Positions 37,945-45,671 of a stretch of DNA of 64,000 bases are shown piece after piece; position 1 is the first letter of the stretch, and every line of letters starts with the position of its first letter. The stretch spans positions 186,001-250,000 of the forward strand of contig NZ_FQYY01000001.1 in the NCBI RefSeq assembly GCF_900141885.1, in the 5' to 3' direction. The notes below the pieces were generated by a model. That model saw nothing but the letters and a program-made list of their open reading frames with translations, made no database searches and had not been told where the DNA came from. A program made the translations under genes and the position numbers. Origin of the DNA: Mesonia phycicola (GTDB lineage: Bacteria; Bacteroidota; Bacteroidia; Flavobacteriales; Flavobacteriaceae).

Positions 37945-38442
37945 CTAATTTTTAATCTTATTTACTACACTTAATAAATCGTTCATATCTTCAAACCTTC
38001 TAGCATAAAAGGCTTTTTTACCTCCATTTATAAGTAAAGTTGCTGGTATGGCTCCATCCCAATTTTCATCTACTTCTGGCATCCATATACTACTTCTTAA
38101 ATCATCTAGCAACACTACTTTACTGGTTACGTTTTTCTTTATTATAAAGGGTTTTAGCTGAGTTTCTTTCATAGATGGCATATCTAAACTTACTAAAACC
38201 ACTTCTATATCTTCTTTTTTATCAAGCTCTAAAAAGAAAGGTAATTCTTCTACGCAGGGAGCACACCAAGTTGCCCAAAAATTAATTACATATACTTTCC
38301 CTTCTTCTATAGCAATTTCTTTTTTAAACTCTTCAAAATTGTATGTAGGTACTTCTATCTCTTCTAAAGTTAATTCTCTATTCTTTTTGTTTTGGCATCC
38401 CACCAATACTAATACAGATATAAAAAGATAAATAAACTTCAT
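37945..38442 (-). CDS. TlpA-like thioredoxin lipoprotein
   Basis: The start at 38442 (MKFIYLFISVLVLVGC) gives a lipoprotein of 165 residues; an in-frame upstream ATG at 38508 would bury the lipobox and is less likely. The active site is NFWATWCAPCVEELPFF, a classic WCxPC pair, with ATLL after the cis-Pro region. It is a periplasmic thiol-disulfide oxidoreductase. It heads the four-gene thiol operon and is divergent from marR. Confidence 0.88.
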   Translation of the reverse strand: MKFIYLFISVLVLVGCQNKKNRELTLEEIEVPTYNFEEFKKEIAIEEGKVYVINFWATWCAPCVEELPFFLELDKKEDIEVVLVSLDMPSMKETQLKPFIIKKNVTSKVVLLDDLRSSIWMPEVDENWDGAIPATLLINGGKKAFYARRFEDMNDLLSVVNKIKN

Positions 38443-38605
38443 AAATTTTGTTTTGTCTTTATTAATAACTTGCTCCATTAATTTTATTATTAAAATACAA
38501 ATTACCAATAAGCCTATCCGCGTAAAATTATGTGTTTTTAGAGGGTTTTAGTCATTGTTTAATAGTTTTAACATTCCTTTAATATATTCATTATTCTAAT
38601 CTCAT

Positions 38606-38624
38606 TACATTTGTATATACAAAT
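38606..38624. promoter_or_regulatory. -7 box overlapped by a 16-bp palindrome at the marR start
   Basis: TACATTTG (38606-38613) matches the -7 consensus. Overlapping it, ATTTGTATATACAAAT (38609-38624) is a perfect palindrome, 13 nt before the marR ATG. A related but imperfect site, ATTTGTATAGACAAGA, is at 39106-39121 just before the oxidoreductase gene. This layout fits MarR autorepression plus control of the downstream gene. Confidence 0.6.
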
Positions 38625-38636
38625 ATTGTTTACACA

Positions 38637-39089
38637 ATGAAAGTAGAAGATATATTAAAAACAAAAGCTACACTTTCTATCAAAAAGAAAGTGCTTATTA
38701 ATTTGCAATTAGCAAGTGCCAAGACGAGTAGTGAAATGATGTCTTCTCTTAAATCTTTTGATATTTCTGCTCAACAATTTAATGTGTTAAGAATATTAAG
38801 AGGACAAGAAAAAAAACCTGCCAATTTAAATACGATACAAGAACGTATGGTAAATAAAATGAGCAACACTACCCGACTTATAGATAAATTAATAGATAAA
38901 AAATTAGTAGAGCGTTGTATTTGTGAAGAAAACCGACGTAAAATAGAAGTTACTATTACTAAAGAAGGTTTAGAATTATTAAAAAAAATTGATCCTGAAA
39001 TAAAGAAATTAGAAGAAAATTCTACCAAAAATTTATCTGAAATAGAATTGAAAGAGTTAAACACCCTTTTAGAAAAACTTAGGTCTTAA
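38637..39089 (+). CDS. MarR-family transcriptional regulator
   Basis: 150 residues. The winged helix is visible: SAQQFNVLRILRGQ, VNKMSNTTRLIDKLIDKKLV (recognition helix) and CEENRRKIEVTITKEG (wing). Two cysteines (RCICEENR) lie next to the wing, so thiol sensing is possible but unproven. It is followed 35 nt later by an oxidoreductase gene and then yceI, which is a common flavobacterial order. Confidence 0.92.
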   Translation: MKVEDILKTKATLSIKKKVLINLQLASAKTSSEMMSSLKSFDISAQQFNVLRILRGQEKKPANLNTIQERMVNKMSNTTRLIDKLIDKKLVERCICEENRRKIEVTITKEGLELLKKIDPEIKKLEENSTKNLSEIELKELNTLLEKLRS

Positions 39090-39105
39090 AAAAATTTATA
39101 TTAAC

Positions 39106-39121
39106 ATTTGTATAGACAAGA
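39106..39121. promoter_or_regulatory. Second MarR-like operator, imperfect
   Basis: ATTTGTATAGACAAGA agrees with the palindrome at 38609-38624 in 13 of 16 positions and lies just upstream of the ATG at 39125. Confidence 0.4.
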
Positions 39122-39124
39122 ATT

Positions 39125-39757
39125 ATGAAAGCACACTTAGAAAATTTAAACTGGAGATATGCTACCAAACATTTTGATGAAAGCAAAAAAATATCTGCGG
39201 AAGATTTATCAGATTTAAAAGAAGCAGTACGCTTAACAGCTTCTTCTTACGGCTTACAACCATACCAGGTATTTATTATAGAAGACCCTAAAGTAAAAGA
39301 ACAATTAAGAGCTGCTGCTTTTAATCAACCTCAACTTACAGAAGCTTCTCAAATATTTGTCTTCGCGGCTTATACAGAGGTAAAAGAAGAATATATTAAA
39401 GATTATATGCAAAATGTTGCTGTAACACGAGGTATAGATGTTTCTAATCTAGATCAATTTGCAGAAATGATTAAAGGCGCTTCTATGTCTTTACCAAAAG
39501 AACAACAAGCAAACTGGATGGCAAAACAAACATACATTGCTTTAGGTAATTTATTAAATGTAGCTGCAACCTTAAAAATAGATTCTTGCCCAATGGAAGG
39601 TTTTAATGTAGAAAAATTCAACGAAATTTTGGGTCTTAACAACAAAGGTCTTACCGCTACTGTTATTGCCCCTGTGGGTTACAGAAGCAAAGAAGATGCT
39701 ACTCAACATCATATAAAAGTTAGAAAGCAACATACAGATTTATTTACTACTATTTAA
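39125..39757 (+). CDS. NAD(P)H-dependent nitroreductase-family oxidoreductase
   Basis: 210 residues of the FMN-binding nitroreductase fold (NfsB-like): NWRYATKHFDESKKIS at the start, LTASSYGLQPYQVFI, and AKQTYIALGNLLNVAATLKID followed by CPMEGF near the FMN site. It reduces quinones, nitro compounds or similar acceptors. It sits under the probable control of the MarR protein encoded upstream and 18 nt before yceI. Confidence 0.9.
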   Translation: MKAHLENLNWRYATKHFDESKKISAEDLSDLKEAVRLTASSYGLQPYQVFIIEDPKVKEQLRAAAFNQPQLTEASQIFVFAAYTEVKEEYIKDYMQNVAVTRGIDVSNLDQFAEMIKGASMSLPKEQQANWMAKQTYIALGNLLNVAATLKIDSCPMEGFNVEKFNEILGLNNKGLTATVIAPVGYRSKEDATQHHIKVRKQHTDLFTTI

Positions 39758-39775
39758 TACTTAAACATTTATCCC

Positions 39776-40351
39776 ATGAAAAATAGATTATTAAAAACTT
39801 TAGGTGTTACTGCCATTTTTTTAGCTATGATTTCTTTTACTAGCAACCCTATTAAAAAGAAAAACATCCGCATTAAAGAAAGTAATATTGAATGGAAAGG
39901 TGAAAAACTTACCGGTTCTCACGAAGGCACATTAACCTTTAAAGAAGGTTTTCTAGAGATGGAAAACAAAAATATTACAGGAGGTGAATTTATAGTAGAC
40001 ATGTCTTCTATCACCGCTACAGATCTTTCTGGCGAAGGAAAACAAAAATTAGAAGGTCACTTAAAGTCTGACGATTTTTTTGGTGTAAAAAAACATCCTA
40101 CAGCAAAATTGCTAATTAAAAAAGCTACTAAAACAGACAATGTTTACAAAATAATGGCAGACCTTACCATTAAGGGTAAAACCAACTCTGTTACTTTTGA
40201 TTTGTATATGAAAGATAATACAGCCACTACACATTTAACCATAGACAGAACAAAATATAATATTAAATATGGTTCTGGAAGCTTTTTTGATAATCTAGGT
40301 GATAAAACTATATATGATGATTTTGAATTAGATATAACTCTTAAATTCTAA
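39776..40351 (+). CDS. YceI-family periplasmic lipid-binding protein
   Basis: 191 residues with a signal peptide (LLKTLGVTAIFLAMISF). The body is a lipocalin-like barrel: SNIEWKGEKLTGSHEGTL at the start, EGHLKSDDFFGVKKHPTA in the middle, and DNLGDKTIYDDFELDITL at the end. Family members bind long isoprenoid molecules such as polyprenyl lipids. It is the last gene of the marR unit. Confidence 0.93.
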   Translation: MKNRLLKTLGVTAIFLAMISFTSNPIKKKNIRIKESNIEWKGEKLTGSHEGTLTFKEGFLEMENKNITGGEFIVDMSSITATDLSGEGKQKLEGHLKSDDFFGVKKHPTAKLLIKKATKTDNVYKIMADLTIKGKTNSVTFDLYMKDNTATTHLTIDRTKYNIKYGSGSFFDNLGDKTIYDDFELDITLKF

Positions 40352-40380
40352 TTAAAGTTTGCAGATTGTTTTAAAAATTA

Positions 40381-40411
40381 TTTGCAAATTATAATTTCAT
40401 ACCTATATTTG
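40381..40411 (+). promoter_or_regulatory. Consensus Bacteroidota promoter of the trp operon
   Basis: TTTG (40381-40384) is followed after exactly 19 nt by TATATTTG (40404-40411), a full -33/-7 match. The leader-peptide ATG begins 5 nt after the -7 box, so the RNA would start almost at the start codon. This is the best promoter match in the window. Confidence 0.8.
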
Positions 40412-40416
40412 AGGCA

Positions 40417-40473
40417 ATGAAAAATTTAACAGTACATACTTGGTGGTGGAATAACTTACGAAAAACGTCGTGA
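40417..40473 (+). CDS. trpL: trp operon leader peptide
   Basis: The 18-residue peptide MKNLTVHTWWWNNLRKTS contains three consecutive Trp codons (40441-40449) and is followed by a terminator 30 nt later, then trpE. A ribosome stalled on these codons at low charged tRNA-Trp should prevent the terminator from forming. The short length, the Trp run and the position are diagnostic of a leader peptide, although the protein itself has no other function. Confidence 0.92.
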   Translation: MKNLTVHTWWWNNLRKTS

Positions 40474-40540
40474 GCTAGCACCGCATTGTATATAATTATA
40501 TCCAAAAAGGCTTGTCTATCACGACAAGCCTTTTTTTTTG
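40467..40540 (+). terminator. trp attenuator: terminator hairpin and possible anti-terminator pairing
   Basis: AAGGCTTGTC and GACAAGCCTT (40508-40532) form a 10-bp stem around TATCAC and are followed by nine T. GTCGTGA at 40467-40473, overlapping the leader stop codon, is the exact complement of TCACGAC (40519-40525) in the loop and 3' arm, so the two structures exclude each other. CACC (40479-40482) could pair with GGTG in the Trp codons. The pairings are read by eye. Confidence 0.85.
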
Positions 40541-40565
40541 TTCAATAATTGCTAAGATTAATAAA

Positions 40566-41960
40566 ATGTTTACGCTTAATACCACATCAAAAAAAATAAT
40601 TGCAGATACCATTACACCGGTAAGTATTTATTTAAAATTACGAGATAAATTCCCGCATAGTTTATTACTAGAAAGTAGTGATTATCATGCCAATAAAAAC
40701 AGTTTTTCTTATATCTGTTGCAATCCTATTGCTTCTATAAAAGCAGAAAAAAACACGCTTTTTATTCAGTATCCTGACGGTAGTAAAACGGAAAAAGAAA
40801 TTACCAAAGAAGTACATATTCCTTCAGAAATAGAAAATTTTGCAAAACAATTTAAAACCGAAGACACGCATTATAAATTTATTCATAATGGTATTTTTGG
40901 GTACACCGGTTACGATTCTGTAAAGTATTTTGAAAGCATTCAGCTAACAGAAAAAGAGAATAAGCTAGAAATCCCAGATTTTTATTATGCAGTTTATCAA
41001 AACATTATAGCCATCAATCATTTTAATAACGAGGCCTATTTATTTTCGCATAATTATAATTCTGAAAGTAATTTAGATACTCTTCTCTCTTTATTACAAA
41101 CCAAGAATTTTGCTCAGTTTAATTTTGAAACAGATGGAGATATTACTTCTAACATAGATGATGAAGTTTACAAACAAAATGTAGAAAAAGCAAAAGCACA
41201 CTGTGCACGTGGTGATGTATTTCAGTTGGTGTTATCTAAACGTTTTTCTCAAAAATATAAAGGAGACGATTTTAATGTTTACCGTGCTTTAAGAAGTGTA
41301 AACCCTTCTCCCTATCTATTTTATTTTGACTACGGAAATTTTAAAATCTTTGGTAGTTCTCCAGAGGCGCAATTAGTAGTAGAAGATGAAATGGCAGAAA
41401 TTCACCCAATTGCAGGCACTATAAAACGTAGCGGTGATGATGAACGAGATGCAGAACTAGCTAAACAATTAGCAAAAGACCCTAAAGAAAATTCTGAACA
41501 CGTAATGCTAGTAGATTTAGCTAGAAACGATTTAAGTAGAAACTGCTCTGAAGTAACGGTAGAAACTTATAGAGAAATTCAATTTTTCTCACACGTAATT
41601 CACCTAGTTAGTAAAGTTACCGGAAAGAAAAAAAACAATATAAAAACCATGCAATTAGTAGCAGATACTTTTCCTGCTGGTACATTGAGCGGTGCACCTA
41701 AATACAAAGCATTAGAGTTAATAGAAAAATACGAAACTGTAAATAGAACTTTTTACGGTGGTGCAATTGGTGTAATGGATTTTAAAGGAAACTTTAATCA
41801 CGCTATTATGATTAGAACTTTTTTAAGCAAAGATCACCAACTACACTGGCAAGCGGGCGCAGGTATTGTTACCGACTCAAAACCAGAAAACGAATTACAA
41901 GAAGTGTACAATAAATTAGGTGCATTAACAAAAGCCTTAGAATTAGCAAAAGAATTATAA
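40566..41960 (+). CDS. trpE: Anthranilate synthase component I
   Basis: The start at 40566 (MFTLNTTSKK) gives 464 residues; an in-frame ATG at 40512 lies within the attenuator stem and is rejected. The feedback-site LLES motif is at about residue 34, and the chorismate-binding core has FQLVLSKRFSQKY, IHPIAGTIKRSG, ENSEHVMLVDLARNDL and FPAGTLSGAPKYKA. With TrpG it makes anthranilate from chorismate and glutamine. It is the first structural gene after the attenuator. Confidence 0.96.
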   Translation: MFTLNTTSKKIIADTITPVSIYLKLRDKFPHSLLLESSDYHANKNSFSYICCNPIASIKAEKNTLFIQYPDGSKTEKEITKEVHIPSEIENFAKQFKTEDTHYKFIHNGIFGYTGYDSVKYFESIQLTEKENKLEIPDFYYAVYQNIIAINHFNNEAYLFSHNYNSESNLDTLLSLLQTKNFAQFNFETDGDITSNIDDEVYKQNVEKAKAHCARGDVFQLVLSKRFSQKYKGDDFNVYRALRSVNPSPYLFYFDYGNFKIFGSSPEAQLVVEDEMAEIHPIAGTIKRSGDDERDAELAKQLAKDPKENSEHVMLVDLARNDLSRNCSEVTVETYREIQFFSHVIHLVSKVTGKKKNNIKTMQLVADTFPAGTLSGAPKYKALELIEKYETVNRTFYGGAIGVMDFKGNFNHAIMIRTFLSKDHQLHWQAGAGIVTDSKPENELQEVYNKLGALTKALELAKEL

Positions 41961-41994
41961 ACCTTACTTTTTAAAAGGAAGAAAACATAGAATA

Positions 41995-42085
41995 AATAAA
42001 AATTGAAAGTTCATTATCAACCTGAACTTGATTCAGGTTCTCATCCAGTTACTAAAAATTCTTGATGAGATACTGAAATGAAATT
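41995..42085. repeat. Palindromic repeats in the trpE-trpG gap
   Basis: CCTGAACTTGATTCAGG (about 42021-42037) is the repeat palindrome, followed by TTCTCATCC and a partial second copy (GATGAGATACTGAAAT). The gap of 154 nt contains nothing else recognisable. Confidence 0.75.
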
Positions 42086-42114
42086 ATGAAATTAATTTTT
42101 TAGAAAACATCCAA

Positions 42115-42708
42115 ATGAAAAAAATATTAGTTATAGATAATTACGACAGTTTTGTTTACAACTTAGTACACTACCTAGAAGATTTAAATTGTGAGGTAAC
42201 GGTAAGAAGAAATAACGAATTAGATATAGAAGAAGTAGAAGATTTTGATAGAATTTTACTTTCTCCTGGTCCTGGTATCCCTTCAGAAGCTGGGTTGCTT
42301 AAAGAAATTATAAAAACCTACGCAGCTACCAAAAGTATTTTTGGAGTATGCCTTGGTCAACAAGCTATTGGTGAAGTTTTTGGAGCTAAACTAGCTAATT
42401 TAAATCAGGTTTTTCACGGAGTAGCAACTCCTATTAAAGTGATTGATAATGAAGATACTTTATTTAAAAACCTTCCTCAAAATCTAGAAGTTGGCCGTTA
42501 CCATTCTTGGGTAGTGCAAGATTTACCTAACGTGTTAATCCCTACTTCTTTTGATGAAAACGGACAAATTATGTCTCTCAAACATCAAGATTTTCAAGTT
42601 TACGGAGTTCAATTTCATCCAGAATCTGTACTTACTCCTCAAGGTAAACAGATGCTAAAAAATTGGATTGAAATTCCTGTAAAAAACGAAGAAACCGTCT
42701 CAGCTTAA
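42115..42708 (+). CDS. trpG: Anthranilate synthase component II (glutamine amidotransferase)
   Basis: 197 residues. NYDSFVYNLVHYLE at the start, SPGPGIPSEAG for the oxyanion strand, the nucleophile in GVCLGQQAIGE, and the catalytic His-Glu in QFHPESVLTPQG are all present. It releases ammonia from glutamine for TrpE. It is separate from trpD, not fused. Confidence 0.96.
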   Translation: MKKILVIDNYDSFVYNLVHYLEDLNCEVTVRRNNELDIEEVEDFDRILLSPGPGIPSEAGLLKEIIKTYAATKSIFGVCLGQQAIGEVFGAKLANLNQVFHGVATPIKVIDNEDTLFKNLPQNLEVGRYHSWVVQDLPNVLIPTSFDENGQIMSLKHQDFQVYGVQFHPESVLTPQGKQMLKNWIEIPVKNEETVSA

Positions 42709-42789
42709 CTTTCTAATAAGAAGTTCATTAAAAAGTTTAAAAAATTATTATCAGCTAAATACCTTTTATAAAAAGGAAAATAGATTAAA

Positions 42790-43782
42790 ATGAAACAACT
42801 ACTCAATAGATTAACTCATCACGAAATATTAAGTAAGCAAGAAGCAAAACAGGCGCTTATTAATATTTCTGAAGGAAAAGCTAATCACAGCCAAATAGCT
42901 AGTTTTTTAACCGTTTACATGATGCGCAGCATTACCATTGAAGAGCTAGAAGGTTTTAGAGATGCATTATTAGAGCTAGCAATTCCTATAAATTTATCTA
43001 GTTACAATCCTATAGATTTGTGTGGTACGGGTGGTGATGGTAAAAACACTTTTAATATTTCTACCTTGGCATCTTTTATAACTGCTGGTGCCGGCGTTAA
43101 TGTTACCAAACACGGTAATTACAGTGTTTCTTCTGTTAGCGGAAGTAGTAACGTTTTAGAAAATCTAGGTGTAAAATTTTCTAACGATCAAGCATTTCTA
43201 GAAAACTGTTTAGAAAAAGCTGGCATTTGTGTACTACACGCTCCTCTGTTTCACCCAGCAATGAAGTTTGTAGCTCCTGTAAGAAAAGAGCTAGCTGTTA
43301 AAACCTTCTTCAATATGTTAGGGCCAATGGTAAATCCTGCTAAACCAACTAATCAGGTAGTAGGTGTTTTTAGTTTAGAGCTAGCAAGAATTTATAGTTA
43401 CCTCTATCAAAACACAGATACCAATTTCAGAATTATACACGCGTTAGATGGTTACGATGAAGTTTCTCTTACAGGCAACACAAAAGTGGTTGGTAACCAC
43501 ATAAACACCGTATTAACTCCTGAAGATTTTAATGCAGAAAAAATTAATGCAGAAGAAATTTATGGCGGTAATACAATTCCAGAGGCGGTACAATTATTTC
43601 AAAAAATTTTGAACGGAGAAGGTACGGTAGCACAAAACAATGTGGTTTGTGCCAATGCTGCTTTAGCGATTTCTACTGCTAATAAAATAAATTTAGAAGA
43701 AGCTTTAGTAGCTGCTAAAGAGTCTCTAGAAAGTGGTAAAGCTTTAGATAAATTAAAAATACTTCAAAAATTAAGCGCATAA
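42790..43782 (+). CDS. trpD: Anthranilate phosphoribosyltransferase
   Basis: 330 residues. The PRPP site DLCGTGGDGKNTFNIST, KHGNYSVSSVSGSSNVLE and the FFNMLGPMVNPAKP loop are typical. It joins anthranilate to PRPP. Its stop overlaps the trpC start in TAATG (43780-43784), so translation is coupled. Confidence 0.96.
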   Translation: MKQLLNRLTHHEILSKQEAKQALINISEGKANHSQIASFLTVYMMRSITIEELEGFRDALLELAIPINLSSYNPIDLCGTGGDGKNTFNISTLASFITAGAGVNVTKHGNYSVSSVSGSSNVLENLGVKFSNDQAFLENCLEKAGICVLHAPLFHPAMKFVAPVRKELAVKTFFNMLGPMVNPAKPTNQVVGVFSLELARIYSYLYQNTDTNFRIIHALDGYDEVSLTGNTKVVGNHINTVLTPEDFNAEKINAEEIYGGNTIPEAVQLFQKILNGEGTVAQNNVVCANAALAISTANKINLEEALVAAKESLESGKALDKLKILQKLSA

Positions 43783-44573
43783 TGATAACTATTCTAGACA
43801 CGATTGTGAAACACAAAATCACAGAAATACAACTAAAAAAAGAGTTCTTTCCCACTTCATATTTAGAGAGTTCTGTTTTGTTTGAAAGAACTTGTTTTTC
43901 ATTAAGTAAAAATCTAAAAAATAGTACTAGCGGTATTATTGCAGAACATAAACGTCGCTCGCCATCTAAACCTAATATCAACCAGAATTTATATGTAAAT
44001 GAAGTGGTTTTAGGTTACAAAAAAGCAGGGGCTTGCGGTAGCTCGGTATTAACAGACAATAGTTTTTTTGGAGGTTCTTTAGAAGATTTACAATTAGCTA
44101 GAGCAAGCGTAAACCTACCTTTACTTAGAAAAGATTTTACCATAGATGAGTACCAAATTCTAGAAGCCAAAGCTCACGGGGCAGATGCTATTTTACTAAT
44201 TGCAGCAATATTAACGCCGCAACAAGTACTTAATTTTACAAAACTAGCTCATCAATTAGGCTTAGAGGTTTTGCTAGAAGTACATAATGAAGAAGAGTTA
44301 CAAGTTAACTTAAATGCTCCCGTTCAATTAATTGGAGTAAATAACAGAAACCTAAAAACATTTGAAGTTTCTACCGAAATTAGTAAAAATTTAGCTGAAA
44401 AAATTCCGGAAGAAATGGTTAAAATATCTGAAAGCGGACTAAAATCTGTGAATGATATTATTGAGTTAAGAGAATTTGGATATCGCGGATTTTTAATTGG
44501 AGAAACTTTTATGAAAACCGATAACCCTGGAGCAAGTGCTAAAAAACTAATTGACGAAATTGAGAGTAAATAG
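43782..44573 (+). CDS. trpC: Indole-3-glycerol-phosphate synthase
   Basis: 263 residues, (beta-alpha)8 barrel. IIAEHKRRSPSKPNI carries the catalytic Lys, followed by LLRKDFTIDEYQI, LLEVHNEEEL, IGVNNRNLKTF and SESGL. It closes the indole ring of indole-glycerol phosphate. The start codon overlaps the trpD stop. The gene is not fused to trpF. Confidence 0.96.
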   Translation: MITILDTIVKHKITEIQLKKEFFPTSYLESSVLFERTCFSLSKNLKNSTSGIIAEHKRRSPSKPNINQNLYVNEVVLGYKKAGACGSSVLTDNSFFGGSLEDLQLARASVNLPLLRKDFTIDEYQILEAKAHGADAILLIAAILTPQQVLNFTKLAHQLGLEVLLEVHNEEELQVNLNAPVQLIGVNNRNLKTFEVSTEISKNLAEKIPEEMVKISESGLKSVNDIIELREFGYRGFLIGETFMKTDNPGASAKKLIDEIESK

Positions 44574-44574
44574 C

Positions 44575-44785
44575 ATGATGAGATCCCGTGTCAATCACGG
44601 AATGACGAAAAAATAAAGCCGTCATGCTGAACTTGATTCAGCATCACATCATATTAGGAATTCGGGATGAAGCATAAAATTGAAGATCATAGTCATCCCG
44701 AGCGGAGTCGAGGGACAGCATCGCCTCAGTAGAAAAATTCAAGATAAGGTTCCGTGTCAAGCACAGAATGATAAAAAAATAAAAA
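44575..44785. repeat. Cluster of palindromic repeats in the trpC-trpF gap
   Basis: At least four elements: GATGAGATCCCGTGTCAATCACGGAATGACG, GTCATGCTGAACTTGATTCAGCATCACATC, GTCATCCCGAGCGGAGTCGAGGGACAGCATC, and a partial GGTTCCGTGTCAAGCACAGAATGA (read by eye with small mismatches between copies). No ORF of credible length is in this gap. Confidence 0.8.
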
Positions 44786-44786
44786 T

Positions 44787-45533
44787 ATGAAACTAAAAGT
44801 CTGCGGAATGAAATATGAAGAGAATATAATGGAGTTAGCTCAACTTCAGCCAGACTATATGGGTATTATTTTCTATGAAAAATCTCCTCGTTATGTAGAT
44901 ACAAATATTCCTTCCATTACTTCTACAATCAAAAAAACAGGAGTTTTTGTAAATGCAGAAATAAGTTTTATTCAGCAAAAAATTGAAGATTACAGTTTAC
45001 AGGCGATTCAACTTCATGGGAACGAAAGTGTGGAATATTGTAAAGAATTGAAGAAAAAGCTAAAAAGACCTTTCGACTCCGCTCAAGGTGAGAATAAGCA
45101 GGATGAGATCCCGAATCAAGTTCGGGATGACGGTTTTGAACGTCATGCTGAACTTGATTCAGCATCACATTACACAGGTCAACATAAAAAATCAGTAGAA
45201 ATCATCAAAGCTTTTTCAATCAAAGATCAATTTGACTTTCAAGAGCTAGAAAAATACCTTCTAGTAGTAGATTATTTTTTATTTGATACAAAAGGAAAAA
45301 AACCTGGCGGCAATGGATACACTTTTAATTGGCAAGTTTTAGAAAATTATCCTTTTCAAAAACCTTTTTTTTTAAGTGGCGGTATTGGTTTAGATGAAGT
45401 AGAAAAAATAAAAGAATTTCAGAACAAAAATCTTCCCTTATACGCTATCGACCTTAACAGTAAATTTGAAACAGAACCAGGAAAAAAAAACATAGAAAAA
45501 TTAAAAAATTTTAAAAAGAAAATAAACAGTTGA
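44787..45533 (+). CDS. trpF: Phosphoribosylanthranilate isomerase with in-frame repeat insertion
   Basis: 248 residues, about 40 longer than usual. MKLKVCGM with Cys6 (general base), YMGIIFYEKSPRYV, QLHGNES and FFLSGGIGLDEV are normal, and FLFDTKGKKPGGNG carries the catalytic Asp. After KELKKKL the frame runs through RPFDSAQGENKQDEIPNQVRDDGF and AELDSASHYTGQ, residues about 94-130, which are translated palindromic repeats; normal sequence resumes at VEIIKAFSI. The insert falls in a helix-to-strand loop, on the side of the barrel away from the active site. Confidence 0.93.
   Translation: MKLKVCGMKYEENIMELAQLQPDYMGIIFYEKSPRYVDTNIPSITSTIKKTGVFVNAEISFIQQKIEDYSLQAIQLHGNESVEYCKELKKKLKRPFDSAQGENKQDEIPNQVRDDGFERHAELDSASHYTGQHKKSVEIIKAFSIKDQFDFQELEKYLLVVDYFLFDTKGKKPGGNGYTFNWQVLENYPFQKPFFLSGGIGLDEVEKIKEFQNKNLPLYAIDLNSKFETEPGKKNIEKLKNFKKKINS
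45064..45174. repeat. Three palindromic repeats inside trpF
   Basis: The block holds CCTTTCGACTCCGCTCAAGG (about 45069-45088), then GATCCCGAATCAAGTTCGGG (45105-45124), then CATGCTGAACTTGATTCAGC in the opposite orientation (45143-45162). The minus-strand reading gives an apparent ORF with PELDSGSHP and ERSRKV, the same elements translated in another frame. Total length is close to a multiple of 3, keeping trpF in frame. Confidence 0.88.
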
Positions 45534-45665
45534 TGAGATTCTGAAATCGAAGAATCAACGGAGTTAATCAAGTCCATAATAACGAATTTTTAATCAATAT
45601 CGTTATACTGAACTTCTTGACATTCCGAGCAGACTCGACAAACAGCATCACATCCTATAAATTTT
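45534..45665. repeat. Repeat cluster in the trpF-trpB gap
   Basis: GATGAGATTCTGAAATCGAAGAATCAACGGAGTTAATCAAGT (45532-45573) is the inverted form of the long block found at 253-300 and 385-430. It is followed by CTGAACTTCTTGACATTCCGAGCAGACTCGAC.. and GCATCACATC. No gene. Confidence 0.75.
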
Positions 45666-45671
45666 TAAGAA

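Noticed and set aside
38443-38508. Longer start for the TlpA-like protein
   Set aside because: It would place 22 residues before a clear lipoprotein signal; the start at 38442 gives a normal lipobox.
40512-40565. Longer trpE with start at 40512
   Set aside because: The extra 18 codons lie in the attenuator stem and T run; the conserved protein starts at 40566.
44968-45168. 66-codon minus-strand ORF over trpF with PELDSGSHP and ERSRKV
   Set aside because: It is the translation of the palindromic repeats in another frame; such strings appear wherever these repeats occur.
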